17,867 nt of DNA from positions 1 to 17,867 of the forward strand of contig NW_006768953.1 of the NCBI RefSeq assembly GCF_000204055.1. The letters run 5' to 3'. Source of the DNA: Melampsora larici-populina 98AG31 (lineage: Eukaryota > Basidiomycota > Pucciniomycetes > Pucciniales > Melampsoraceae). Position 1 is the first letter of the stretch. Each line of letters starts with the position of its first letter. A program made the translations under genes and the position numbers. The notes under the pieces are model-generated. The model had not been told where the DNA came from and ran no database searches. It saw only the letters and a list, made by a program, of their open reading frames with translations. Shown here one piece after another: positions 1 through 9,100 of the stretch.

Positions 1-466
1 CAGATGTAGTATTAGATGAATTAGTTGGAATAGGTTGTGGTGTACGAGTTTCAGTTGGTTGATCGGTTGTGGTTGTTGGGTTTGATTGAGTATTGGTGTT
101 ACGACGATGATGAGTTGAAGATTGATCTGATAGTTCTGAAACTGTTGGTGCTGCCCCATAAGCATAAGAATGTGGTATAGTAGAATGAGCAAGATTTGAA
201 GGTCTAGGTAAACGTGGGTTTAGTTTGTTGGTTTGACGAAGAATGAGAGATGCTGAAGGTAGTGTTTGTTGTTGTTGTTGTTTTGATTGAGGTAATTGAG
301 GAGGAGATGAAGGAGTTGGAGGAGGTATCAGATCAGAAGAGTTTGATGGATTTGACATTGGATGGTTTTGATTTGATGATTTTGAATGTTGATTGATTAA
401 GAGTTGATGAGTGAATGATTTGAAAGATTGACGACGTGATTTAATCGGTGTCTCGTTTGTGAACAT
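1..466 (-). CDS. 5' part of a cellular gene with a Ser/Pro/Gln/Thr-rich N-terminus (runs off the window)
   Basis: Reading the minus strand from the ATG at 466, the frame stays open for 155 codons and leaves the window at position 1, so this is only the N-terminal part. The protein begins MFTNETPIKSRRQSFKSF. It has a second in-frame Met at 358, a run of five Gln near 270-256, and is dominated by Ser, Pro, Thr, Asn and Gln, as in the disordered N-termini of fungal signalling or regulatory proteins. There is no signal peptide and no membrane segment. I chose the upstream ATG because the frame is open from there and it follows a pyrimidine-rich leader. I do not recognise the family, and the functional domain, if any, lies outside the window. 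The unbroken frame with biased but non-repetitive composition argues for a real gene. Confidence 0.7.
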   Translation of the reverse strand, partial: MFTNETPIKSRRQSFKSFTHQLLINQHSKSSNQNHPMSNPSNSSDLIPPPTPSSPPQLPQSKQQQQQTLPSASLILRQTNKLNPRLPRPSNLAHSTIPHSYAYGAAPTVSELSDQSSTHHRRNTNTQSNPTTTTDQPTETRTPQPIPTNSSNTTS

Positions 467-541
467 TAAAAAGTAAAATAAGACTGTTGATGATGATGAT
501 GATAAGTTGGCGTGTGAGAGTGTGAAGTGTGAGAGTGAGTG
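467..541 (-). promoter_or_regulatory. Pyrimidine-rich leader with a trinucleotide microsatellite
   Basis: On the minus strand the sequence just before the ATG at 466 is strongly C/T-rich (imperfect CTCACAC-type repeats at about 505-541), then a five-unit ATC microsatellite (GAT on the plus strand, 489-503). CT-rich tracts before the start codon are typical of fungal core promoters and 5' leaders. No clear TATA box is seen. From 542 to 785 I see only AT-rich intergenic DNA. Confidence 0.4.
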
Positions 542-785
542 ATTTTGAGTTTTTACCTTTTTCGATTTGGAAAGTTTCGAATTTGGAAATCAGAACAAAG
601 ACCTCTCACTAAATGCGTACAAAGACCCTTTCTTGAAAACCCGATAAAGGTAAAAACCAAATCAACACATTACAACTCACTTTACATACACCAATTCCAA
701 TCAACTCATCAAGAACAATCAGATCTCCTTTCTTAATTTCAAGACTTACAAAACCTATCCAAACATTCTTGTTATCCACATATTC

Positions 786-879
786 CCTACAACTAAATCT
801 GGAATCTCCCCCCCGAAAGCACTGAAACTTGTAAAAGAGTTTCAGCCTTTCGGCGGGAGAATCCAGATTTAGTCGTAGG
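786..879. repeat. Long imperfect hairpin (about 43-bp arms, 8-nt loop)
   Basis: The left arm 786-829 pairs with the right arm 838-879. The outer 18 bp (786-803 with 862-879) match with one mismatch; the inner part, containing CTCCC...CCGAAAG and CTGAAACT, has one or two bulges. The loop is about 8 nt. It lies some 320 bp upstream of the divergent minus-strand gene. It may be a small foldback element, a replication or transcription structure, or a decayed MITE. No clear target duplication was found. Confidence 0.65.
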
Positions 880-1024
880 CTAGAGCTCGGTTATGACTCA
901 CTTTCTACGGTGTAGTCACGAGATGGCTTGCAGGCTTCAATTATACGTAAACGTGCACTCTATTTATACATTTTTTTTTGGCTTGTAAATTTTTTATCCG
1001 CCAAATCAAAGTGCTTTTCAACAT

Positions 1025-1229
1025 TAAGGGTACACAAACATTACAACCCATTTGAAAAACCCATTTGAGAAAAAATAGAAAAACCCATTTAAAAAATTAT
1101 TTTTTTGAACAGAAAAATAAATTGGGTCCCTCTGGAATTTTCTGTTCAAAAAAATATTTTTTTGAATGGGTTTTTATATTTTTTCTTAAATGGGTTTTTC
1201 AAATGGGTTGTAATGTTTGTGTACCCTTA
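1025..1229. mobile_element. Foldback MITE with 92-bp terminal inverted repeats
   Basis: Positions 1025-1116 and 1138-1229 are inverted copies of each other with about five mismatches over 92 bp, separated by a 21-bp loop. The ends read TAAGGGTAC and GTACCCTTA, so a TA target duplication is possible, as in Tc1/mariner-type MITEs, although the TA is part of the palindrome and cannot be proved from one copy. Each arm holds three copies of an AACCCATT-type word. There is no coding capacity; the reading frame across 1105-1329 is only a by-product of the element. Low divergence between the arms suggests a fairly recent insertion. Confidence 0.8.
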
Positions 1230-2344
1230 TTCTTTGTTTAAGACAAGCCCAACTGCTTTTACACTTTTGTTCATCTTCCCTTTTACGATCCTCGAAAGTG
1301 GTTTCAATTTTTTTTGTTCCATTTATTGAGGCGGAATCCTCTGTGTCTCAAAACAGCGCATTCTAACGTTTTTGTTCACCTGAACCAGAAATTTAAACCT
1401 TCTCAATGTTGACTCATTGTGCTTTTAACCCTTTTGATTTATCACGAACCCGATAGATTTCCATTTGTCTTAATTCCCTTTCCTAAGACGGACCACACTA
1501 CTTGTGCTCTGTTTTGTTCCAGCCTCCGGCGTGTAACACTCTCTTTCGTCCTGTGTTTGTGCTTTTAATTCTTCGTCTGTACTTTTAATCATTACACTTT
1601 CACTTTGTTGTGACGAACTCTCACCCTCAATTGCCTCTACCGTCTAAACTATGTTATGCATCACACATCCCTCATACCCCCTTCGCCGGTTTTCAGTAAC
1701 AGTCATCTTTATGCCTTGACGTCATTTCAATTTACTTACTTGCCTTTATTGGAGCCTCCTTGATCTCAGTTTTTCATTTCATGGATACCTTCACGTACTT
1801 TACAAAAGTTCATTTCATCTCTACATCTTTGTTCGTCATATATATTCTTTTGTTCCTTCCACTATTTCCGTCTCTATAGCATCATTTTTTTTCCCATCAA
1901 AAACATCTTGATTTTTTTAAATTTTTGATAGTTCTAAATGCGGAAATATCCATTACACCACATCCTCTTTATATTTGTCATTCCATAATGTCGTTTCTCT
2001 TCATCATCATACATTTACATCTCAACCGTCATTCTTCATTCCTCCATCAACATTACCTTTGCTTTCATTTCATTCCTCAAATTATTCTCCAATCTCTGTC
2101 ATAATACCTAAATTAAAATGCCACCTCCAGACTACCCATGTGAAGAATATCTCCATCCCCACACTCATAATTTATTAAAGCGAGATCTCACGCGGCTTTT
2201 TGGATGTCTTCTTTTTCAGTTTCGCAACCGTACGTATCAATCCCTTTACTGCGCTATCAACCATCACCCTCCATTCTAAAATTTAACCATACTCCCATTC
2301 CTCCATTCCTCAGCCACTGTAGGCCGTGTAAAAATTGAACATCC
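1230..2344. other. Gene-free pyrimidine-rich stretch
   Basis: No credible gene on either strand. The plus strand is conspicuously rich in C and T, with many TTC, CTT, CATC and TCC words, which opens short artefactual frames such as 1975-2178. It resembles the stretch at 2991-4249. It could be old transposon DNA or the 5' part of the Helitron, if that element starts further left than I propose. Confidence 0.4.
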
Positions 2345-2438
2345 CCCCGGGCACGTACACTATGTTCATAGATTCCAAAATAATGTTTTCCGAATGGAAT
2401 GTATGAGTGAATCGGAATGAGATCCTATAGATTGACAC

Positions 2439-2572
2439 CTGATAGAAGCGCTATAAACAATAAGTAGGTGACTATAATATCCTGCTCTTAGGAATATTGA
2501 CTAACCTGATAGAAGCGCTATAAACAATAAGTAGGTGACTATAATATCCTGCTCTTAGGAATATTGACTAAC
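2439..2572 (-). repeat. Two tandem copies of the 67-bp GTTAGT...ATCAG module
   Basis: Copies 2505-2439 and 2572-2506 (minus strand) are identical as far as I can see. A third identical copy sits at 2743-2677. Each begins GTTAGT and ends TATCAG. Confidence 0.85.
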
Positions 2573-2897
2573 CTGTTAAAGGTTAGATGATAATAAAATG
2601 AAGCACACGTAGATAATGTGAGCTATGATCTAAGTCAAAGATAAAAGTTCTCTTTTCCAAAGATAGTTTTAATTACCTGATAGAAGCGCTATAAACAATA
2701 AGTAGGTGACTATAATATCCTGCTCTTAGGAATATTGACTAACCTATAACACAACAACATGATACAAAGAAAACATCAATCACTAGTTTATGGAAATGAA
2801 AAGATTGATAAAGGTTAAAGTACCTGTTAAAGGTTAGATGATAATAAAATGAAGCACACGTAGATAATGTGAGCTATGATCTAAGTCAAAGATAAAA

Positions 2898-2958
2898 CTA
2901 ACAGATTCATATCAGATAAAATTCAATTGAGTGAAAAACAAGTTTATAAAATACGTAC
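2898..2958 (-). repeat. 61-bp intron-like segment present in one copy and absent in the other
   Basis: On the minus strand it begins GTACGT, has a CTGAT branch-point-like word and ends TTAG. Its flanks (AAGAGAAC before, TTTTATC after) are directly joined at 2647/2646 in the other repeat copy. The insertion boundary is unambiguous because no base can be shifted at either end. Confidence 0.75.
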
Positions 2959-2989
2959 GTTCTCTTTTCCAAAGATGGGAAAAGAGAAC
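2959..2989. repeat. Perfect 12-bp hairpin at the edge of the repeat array
   Basis: GTTCTCTTTTCC (2959-2970) pairs with GGAAAAGAGAAC (2978-2989) around a 7-nt loop. The left arm is part of the word that is also repeated at 2647-2664. Confidence 0.8.
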
Positions 2990-2990
2990 T

Positions 2991-4249
2991 ACAACAGAGA
3001 GCTCAAGGATTATAAGGAAAAGGAATATGATTGATTGGGGTTAAATGAAATATGACATCATTCTCGTCTATCCTTACTTAAGTGATTTCTTAACTCTTAA
3101 TGATTAGTTTTATTTATGTCCTTTACTAAATTAACTCCTTATGTCGATTGAACATTAACATACACTATCCCAATAATAAGGTTGAATGCGAGTATACTAG
3201 CTTTAGATTTATTGGTCCTAACCACCAACCAACAGATGGTACGTCCCCCTCTCTTATAACCCCCTCTACTGTACTATACGTATCTGACACCTAATCCATT
3301 ATTTTAGTGTTTGCCCTCCTCTATATTCATGAGTTGCAATTGGACGGTTCCATCCGCTTCTTTCCTGTACCAGTTATTGTTACCCACCAGATGACTCTTT
3401 CAGAATCCGATATTATCGCGTTTATGGACCCACTTTAAGTAACTTCTATTCCCCATCTATCATGGGATATGTATAATAATTCATTTTAAACTTAACCTTG
3501 TATATGTACCTCATTACGTGTTTTCATATGCTTCAGTGGTATAAGTCAATTTAATCCCTTACTTCTCTACCGGATTTTAGGGACATCAGCTACTTTTCAT
3601 TCTGTTGGTCACGGCCGCAATCTCCTTTTCATTGAACTCCATCTTTGCAGCAAGCTATCTCTCCATCTTAGTAGAATTTTAAAATTATACACTTCTTGGC
3701 GATTTGGGATTGTATCCCTTCTGTCTAACCATCGACGTTGTCTCATATCTAATCCTCCATTGTGCTATGTATTTTTATTCATTCATTCTTCCCTTTGTCC
3801 TCAAGACACTTCTCCCTCTATTACGATTATCACCGAACTACCCTAATCTTCTTATCAACATTCCATCCCTGCATTCCATCCCATCTTTCCAGTGTTTAAC
3901 TCATACGTACCCATGGTTTCTCCAACAGATTTATAAATCTCTTATCTTTCACTTCATTTCCATCTCTCCTCAGAGTCTCTTCGAATTGAGGCCCATTCCA
4001 TTCAGTTGAGCATTAAAACCCACTTATCTTTTTCCATTATACCATCGCATTCTTATCTCTTCGTTCCTTGTTTCACCGGCTCAGACCGTTGCCCGACCTT
4101 GGATCGATCAAACTATAAACAAAACTTTTTCTTTTTACTACTGGTCAAATACAGTTAGTCCCTCTGCAGTCCCATTAAATCATCCTACCATATATCCTTC
4201 AATCTTCATCGTCTCTCCTAATTCAGACTTTTACCTCCTGTTATTTCAG
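2991..4249 (+). other. Gene-free, pyrimidine-rich upstream region of the OB-like gene
   Basis: No supported gene. The plus strand is C/T-rich throughout and includes a 101-codon artefactual frame (3704-4009, starting from TTG) whose hydrophobic Leu/Phe/Ser/Pro composition follows from the base skew. It presumably contains the promoter and leader of the gene starting at 4250, whose immediate upstream sequence is CT-rich. Confidence 0.4.
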
Positions 4250-5432
4250 ATGACGAGCAATTCTGTGTCTCCTCTCAAATCTCCAAACCGAGCTTACAAA
4301 AGTTCATCTAATAATGCTCCAAAAAGGCGCAATCATCCATTCATCGTTTCATGCTTATTTGATGTTTTTGAGAATGTAACGCCCATTTCTCAATTTCTAT
4401 ACTTCCACACCTTAACTTACTTCTTCAATTCGACAGGTTGGACCCAAAGTGGCGGGTATGTACGGATTGCGTCATTCGCACACCACAATTGTCACCCGTA
4501 ATGACGCCAGCGAATCAGTCGAATGGGTCATAACGTGTGTAGCTTATGGAGGAACAGATATTATTTTAGATGTAGATGGTGTATATTACCTCAAGAGAAG
4601 ACTATTAGCATTAAACAACAAAGATATTCAAAAATTTTACTACGAGCCTGACTTTCAATTACTCGCAAATACATCTAAAAACTTGGAGTGCAACCTTGCT
4701 AATGGGGTAAGTGTTACTGGACTCGGTTTCATTTCCACACGGACTTCAGTACCCATTGAGCCTGGAAAAGAGAATGTGTTTTTAATTGTTAAGCACTCTG
4801 ATTATAATCCTGATGTAAGTTTAACACCAAATCATCTACCTAAGATTTTGTTGTGTAGCTAAAATGTAATTGAAATTTAGGTTGGTCTTCAAGTTACTTT
4901 TGAAGTTGAATACCGCGCCATGTGGTCCAAGTTGATGGAGAAGTTGCAGCCGTTAATGACTGTGGGACGTGAGATGATGTTCACCGGACATATTGTAGGC
5001 CGCAACGAAGAGAAACAAATGTGGATAGTGCAGGTAATTCTTTTCATAACCTTTTCCTCCTCGACTCTTGCTGACATTTGTTCAGTTGACTGGCGTGAGT
5101 GTAACCTCAGGTTCGGAAACTGTTGTTTCATCGACCCCTGTCAAAGGGAGCTCTTCACGATCGACGCCTCGAGGCCGGGCGCGTGCTAAGATGTCAGTCA
5201 CAAATATGTCTTTCCTTTGTTATTCAACTCATTGTGTATTGCTTCCAGGATATTCCCAGAGAGTGAATCATCTCAGCCCCTCGCTTCTTCTTCCTCAATT
5301 GCGCCTAGCACCACTGTCCCTGAAGATGAGTCAATTATTGGAAAAGGAAAAGGAAAGGCCACTTCAAAGCCCCCTTCAGCACGTAGCCCTGTTAAGAGAG
5401 TTAGGGGCAACAGTTCTGATCAAGATGTGTGA
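4250..5432 (+). CDS. Helitron-borne OB-fold-like protein, five exons (315 aa)
   Basis: Splicing 4250-4375, 4437-4814, 4881-5033, 5086-5192 and 5249-5432 gives one frame of 315 residues ending at TGA 5432. The first three introns are in phase 0, the last in phase 2; donors are GTAACG, GTAAGT, GTAATT and GTCAGT. Residues 30-230 alternate short beta-type strands with glycine turns, including VTGLGFIST (about 135), VTFEVEY (about 173) and HIVGRNEEK (about 205), an arrangement I read as an OB-fold-like domain and which resembles abundant hypothetical proteins of rust fungi. Residues 220-315 form a Ser/Pro/Lys/Arg-rich tail with RGRARAK and KGKGKA, likely disordered and nucleic-acid binding or nuclear. 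It lies upstream of and in the same direction as RepHel. A single-strand-binding role in transposition is inference. The gene at 11062-11795 is a homologue with the first two introns at the same places. Confidence 0.75.
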
Positions 5433-6137
5433 TCAATTGCGACTCTTTCTCTGTGCGCATGTTTCACTTCACACATATAAGACTTATGTCATTTCCCAAA
5501 ATCTTTGTACTTCAATCCTTAGTCAGATACTCCCGTTGCGGCTTCATGCCATTAAGTGTAGAGCCAACATGTTATCTACATCTCTTTTCCAATTTTTTTT
5601 GAATTTAGGACTTTATTCATTTGTACTCAATGTCTGAACATACGGTGATTGTTCCCTTTTTCGAGTTGTCGACGTCAGCTCAAATTAATTCATTGTTTCT
5701 TATTCAATGTGACGTATACGTGAAATCCATCCACTTCCATTAGTGCTCCTATTAACTCTGATCCTCTGGAAAAATCCTGAAAGTGAAATTTGGCCCCTCG
5801 CCAGTGAATTGAGATTGTTTATTTATCTCTATATCATGTGTCATGCAATGAAGCCATGTTTGTTCTATGTTCCTGCATCTGCAACCGTTTTAAAAGCGCA
5901 TATACAGCTCTGTACTTGAGATCCCTACTTTAAATACAGAAGAAGTAGATCGTGTTATAGATCTTTGTGACTTGATATAAGCTGGTTTATTCACCGCCTA
6001 CATAGACGGGGGTCGTCACTATTCGTAAACCTGTTCATTATTATCGTTTCTCTCGGTTCTCACGCCGTTGCGAAATACTAGACTTTACATCCTTCTATTC
6101 TCTTACGCTGCAGTTTCTCGCACTCTAACTCTCTATT
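5433..6137 (+). promoter_or_regulatory. Intergenic region with the presumed RepHel promoter
   Basis: This stretch has no supported gene. It is pyrimidine-rich, and the last 45 bp before the RepHel ATG at 6138 form a CT-rich leader (TTCTATTCTCTTACGC and similar). No clear TATA box. A longer frame entering from 5068 to 5637 is a read-through of the preceding exon and intron, not a gene. Confidence 0.35.
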
Positions 6138-9100
6138 ATGGGTCAAGACGGCAAAGACCTTGCGGCCGAATCCGTTGATCAAAATATGGAGTCTATATTA
6201 TTGGATAAATTCCAAGGACAACTTCCTTACAACCTAGGCCCGGCGAATATGGCATGTCAGCATTGTGGTGCACTACGTTGGCCGCAAGAGAGAACAAATT
6301 ACGAGACCGCGCGAAAAAGCAATGTTTTTTCTAACTGTTGTAAGCAAGGGGACGTCACTATCCCCTTGGCGTACTTTGAAGGCTCAACGTTACCGGAAGA
6401 ACTGATGGGATTGTACACTGGAATCGACCCAGGTTTGTGTTTTGCCGATGGCTTCTGACAAAGCGCACTTTGACCTGACGTGAATTACAGATTCAATTGA
6501 CTTTCATAAGGATCTTTCTGTCTATAACAATCTGGTTTCTTTCGCATCTCTTGGGTCTCACGTGGACAATTCCGTCGCAGGCCAAAAAGGGACTTATTGC
6601 TTCCGAGTTCATCGTCAACTGCATCATAACTTAGGCTCATTGTTACCTCAAGATCCAAATAATCCATGTTTTGCGCAAATATTCATTGTAGGGGATGGAG
6701 CTGAGGAAGAAGTCAAGATGCGGCAAAGTCAGGCGACGAAGAAGAAAAAAGACATCAACATCAATCTACTAAAACGTCTTCAAGATATTGTGAATAAGTT
6801 TAATCCTATCGCTGTTTTCTTGAAGGATAATGCAGAAATTATCAATTCGGATGATACCACTCAAGTTATCTTAAAGTCTCTGCCTCCTGGTAAACGCGAG
6901 ATGAAAACTTACAATAAGCCTAGACCATCAGATGTAGCGGCTTTGATATGAGGAACCGGAGAAATTGATTGTAACCCAAGAGATGTTATACTGCGTCACA
7001 AAGACGGCAAACTTGAACATATGACCGACCTTCACTCTGGTTTCCTCAGCGTCAGATATCCTTTGATGTTGCCCTTTGCTTCACAGCAATGGGACAGGAT
7101 GTTTGTTTCCCCGACAAAAGGAACGAATAAAAATTGTCAGTTGAACATTTGTGTCTTCCTACCTATTCCGCAACTTACACATGTGCTCTTTGCAGGTAAG
7201 CGAGAAGATTACAATGTATCAGAACTTCAATGGGCGGCCTGGCTTCTATTCGAGCGGGAAAATCTATTTTCGCCTTTCATCCACGGACGACGCCTGACTC
7301 AGCATGTTATTGTAGATTTGTATTTATGTGTCAAAAGGAACAACACTAGATGGATTCGTGCTAATCAAAAGACCATTCATGCTGATTCTTACAAGGGGCT
7401 GAAAGAAGCTTACAATGAAAATCTTAATCCAACCGGCCGCCAGATCATTCTTCCTTCCTCCTTTCTGCCCGGCCCACGTCATATGAATCAACTTTATCAC
7501 GATGCGATGGCCTTGGTTCGAGACTTAGGGAATCCATCGCTGTTTATTACAATGACGACCAATCCCGATTGGGATGAAATTCAGAACGAATTGAAATATG
7601 GTGAGACCGCTCAAGATCGACCGGACATTGTCGCCAGAGTCTTCAAACTCAAACTGGACAAATTGATTACCGAATTAAAAACCAACATGAGATTGGGAGT
7701 TGTTATCTCTCATTTAATGGTAGTGGAATTTCAGAAGAGAGGCTTACCTCACGCCCACATACTATGTATTCTTGAGGAAACATCCCGTCCTAAAACTCCG
7801 GCCCAAGTTGACTGTTTGGTAACTGCCGTTTTACCTGACAAAAAGAACGAACCTCGACTGTACAACTTAGTGACTACACATATGCTCCATGGTCCATGTA
7901 AAAAATTGCCATGTTGGGTAGACGGGAAATGCACATCGAATTTTCCTAAGTCTTTCTCAACGGAAACTGCAATATCCGACAATCAATATTACGATTATTA
8001 TAGACCTGACGACGGTAGAGTCTTCCAGAAAGGAGGCTCCAAATTCACAAATGCTCATGTTGTGCCTTATAATAAGTATTTACTTATGATGTTTGAATGC
8101 CATATCAACGTTGAAATACCGCTGGGTACTAGGCCTGTTCGTTACCTGTATAAATACTTAACAAAAGGACACGATAGGACTCGAGTCCAAATCGAGATTA
8201 ATGTAAGTCATATTGCTTATGCAGATATTGTTATTTATGCTGAATCTTTTGCCTATCCCAGAAACGGAGAGGAACACCCAATGATGACCTGATCGACGAG
8301 ATCCTTGAATTTGAAGAGTATTGCTGGATTAGTGCGCCCGAAGGTTGGTTCTCATCATTGATCATACACACCATATTCCAACTTGCTAACTTTTCTTCCT
8401 ACGTAGCTGCATTTCGGCTGTTTCAATTTGCTATGAACAGCCGTTCGCCTTTTGTTGTCAGACTGATGTTACACCTGGAAGGAGCTCAATATATTTATTT
8501 TATGGACGAAGATGAAGCGCAACACCGAATGGAAGTGGGTGCTCCGCCAAGATCTACTTTGACAGAGTATTTTAGGCTCTGCGATGAAGATGCAACTGGA
8601 ATTGGAGGTAAAAAAGCAAGAGATACCTTATACGTCGACATTGTTAAATATTTTAAGTGGGAAAATAAAAAGTTTGTACCTCAAATTGACCCTGCGAAGG
8701 CTTCTGGAATTGGTCGCATTCACTTTGCCAATGTTACCGATGGCGAAAAGTATTACCTCCGCTTATTGCTGTGCAATGTCAAAGGGGCCAAGTCATTTTC
8801 AGACATCCGAACTGTCAAAGGAACCGTTTATCCAACATACAGGGAAGCAGCAGACAAGCTTGGACTATTAGCATCCAATCGTGATCATGAAAATGCACTT
8901 CAAGAAGCTTCGCTGTGGGCATCTGCCAATCAGATGAGGCAACTCTTAGGTTTAATTTTAGTTTATTCCGATGTAGCATCCCCTGACTCATTATGGCTTA
9001 AATTTAAAACTTTCTTTGCTGAGGATGTACAAGGAACCCTGACTAGCATTGGATTTAATTCTCCCATAGATGATGATATCAAGTATGCGTATGCTCTTAA

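Larger units (their letters stand above)
2437..2989 (-). repeat. Mosaic array of intron-like repeat modules
   Basis: The array holds a 67-bp module three times (2439-2505, 2506-2572, 2677-2743), a roughly 75-bp module twice (up to 2646 and up to 2897), an 80-bp single module (2744-2823), and an 18-bp word GTTCTCTTTTCCAAAGAT twice (2647-2664, 2959-2976). Read on the minus strand every junction is AG|GT, so each module starts GT and ends AG. The two larger copies differ by clean insertion or absence of such units. Copies are essentially identical, so the amplification is recent. No open frame runs through it. It may be a non-coding transcribed locus or a minisatellite built from spliced RNA. 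Confidence 0.8.

Noticed and set aside
539..736. 65-codon plus-strand frame
   Set aside because: It lies in the upstream region of the minus-strand gene, begins at a non-ATG codon, and shows no family features.
1105..1329. 74-codon plus-strand frame
   Set aside because: Made from the loop and right arm of the MITE; Phe/Asn-rich composition follows from the T-rich repeat.
2437..2989. CRISPR-like direct repeats
   Set aside because: Repeats are directly abutting or of unequal length with no regular unique spacers, and the genome is eukaryotic.
3704..4009. 101-codon hydrophobic frame that could suggest a membrane protein
   Set aside because: Starts at TTG, and its Leu/Phe/Ser/Pro content is what a C/T-rich strand gives by chance; no neighbouring exon fits.
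5068..5637. Long plus-strand frame of 189 codons
   Set aside because: It is exon 4 of the OB-like gene read through the last intron; the true frame switches at 5249 and ends at 5432.
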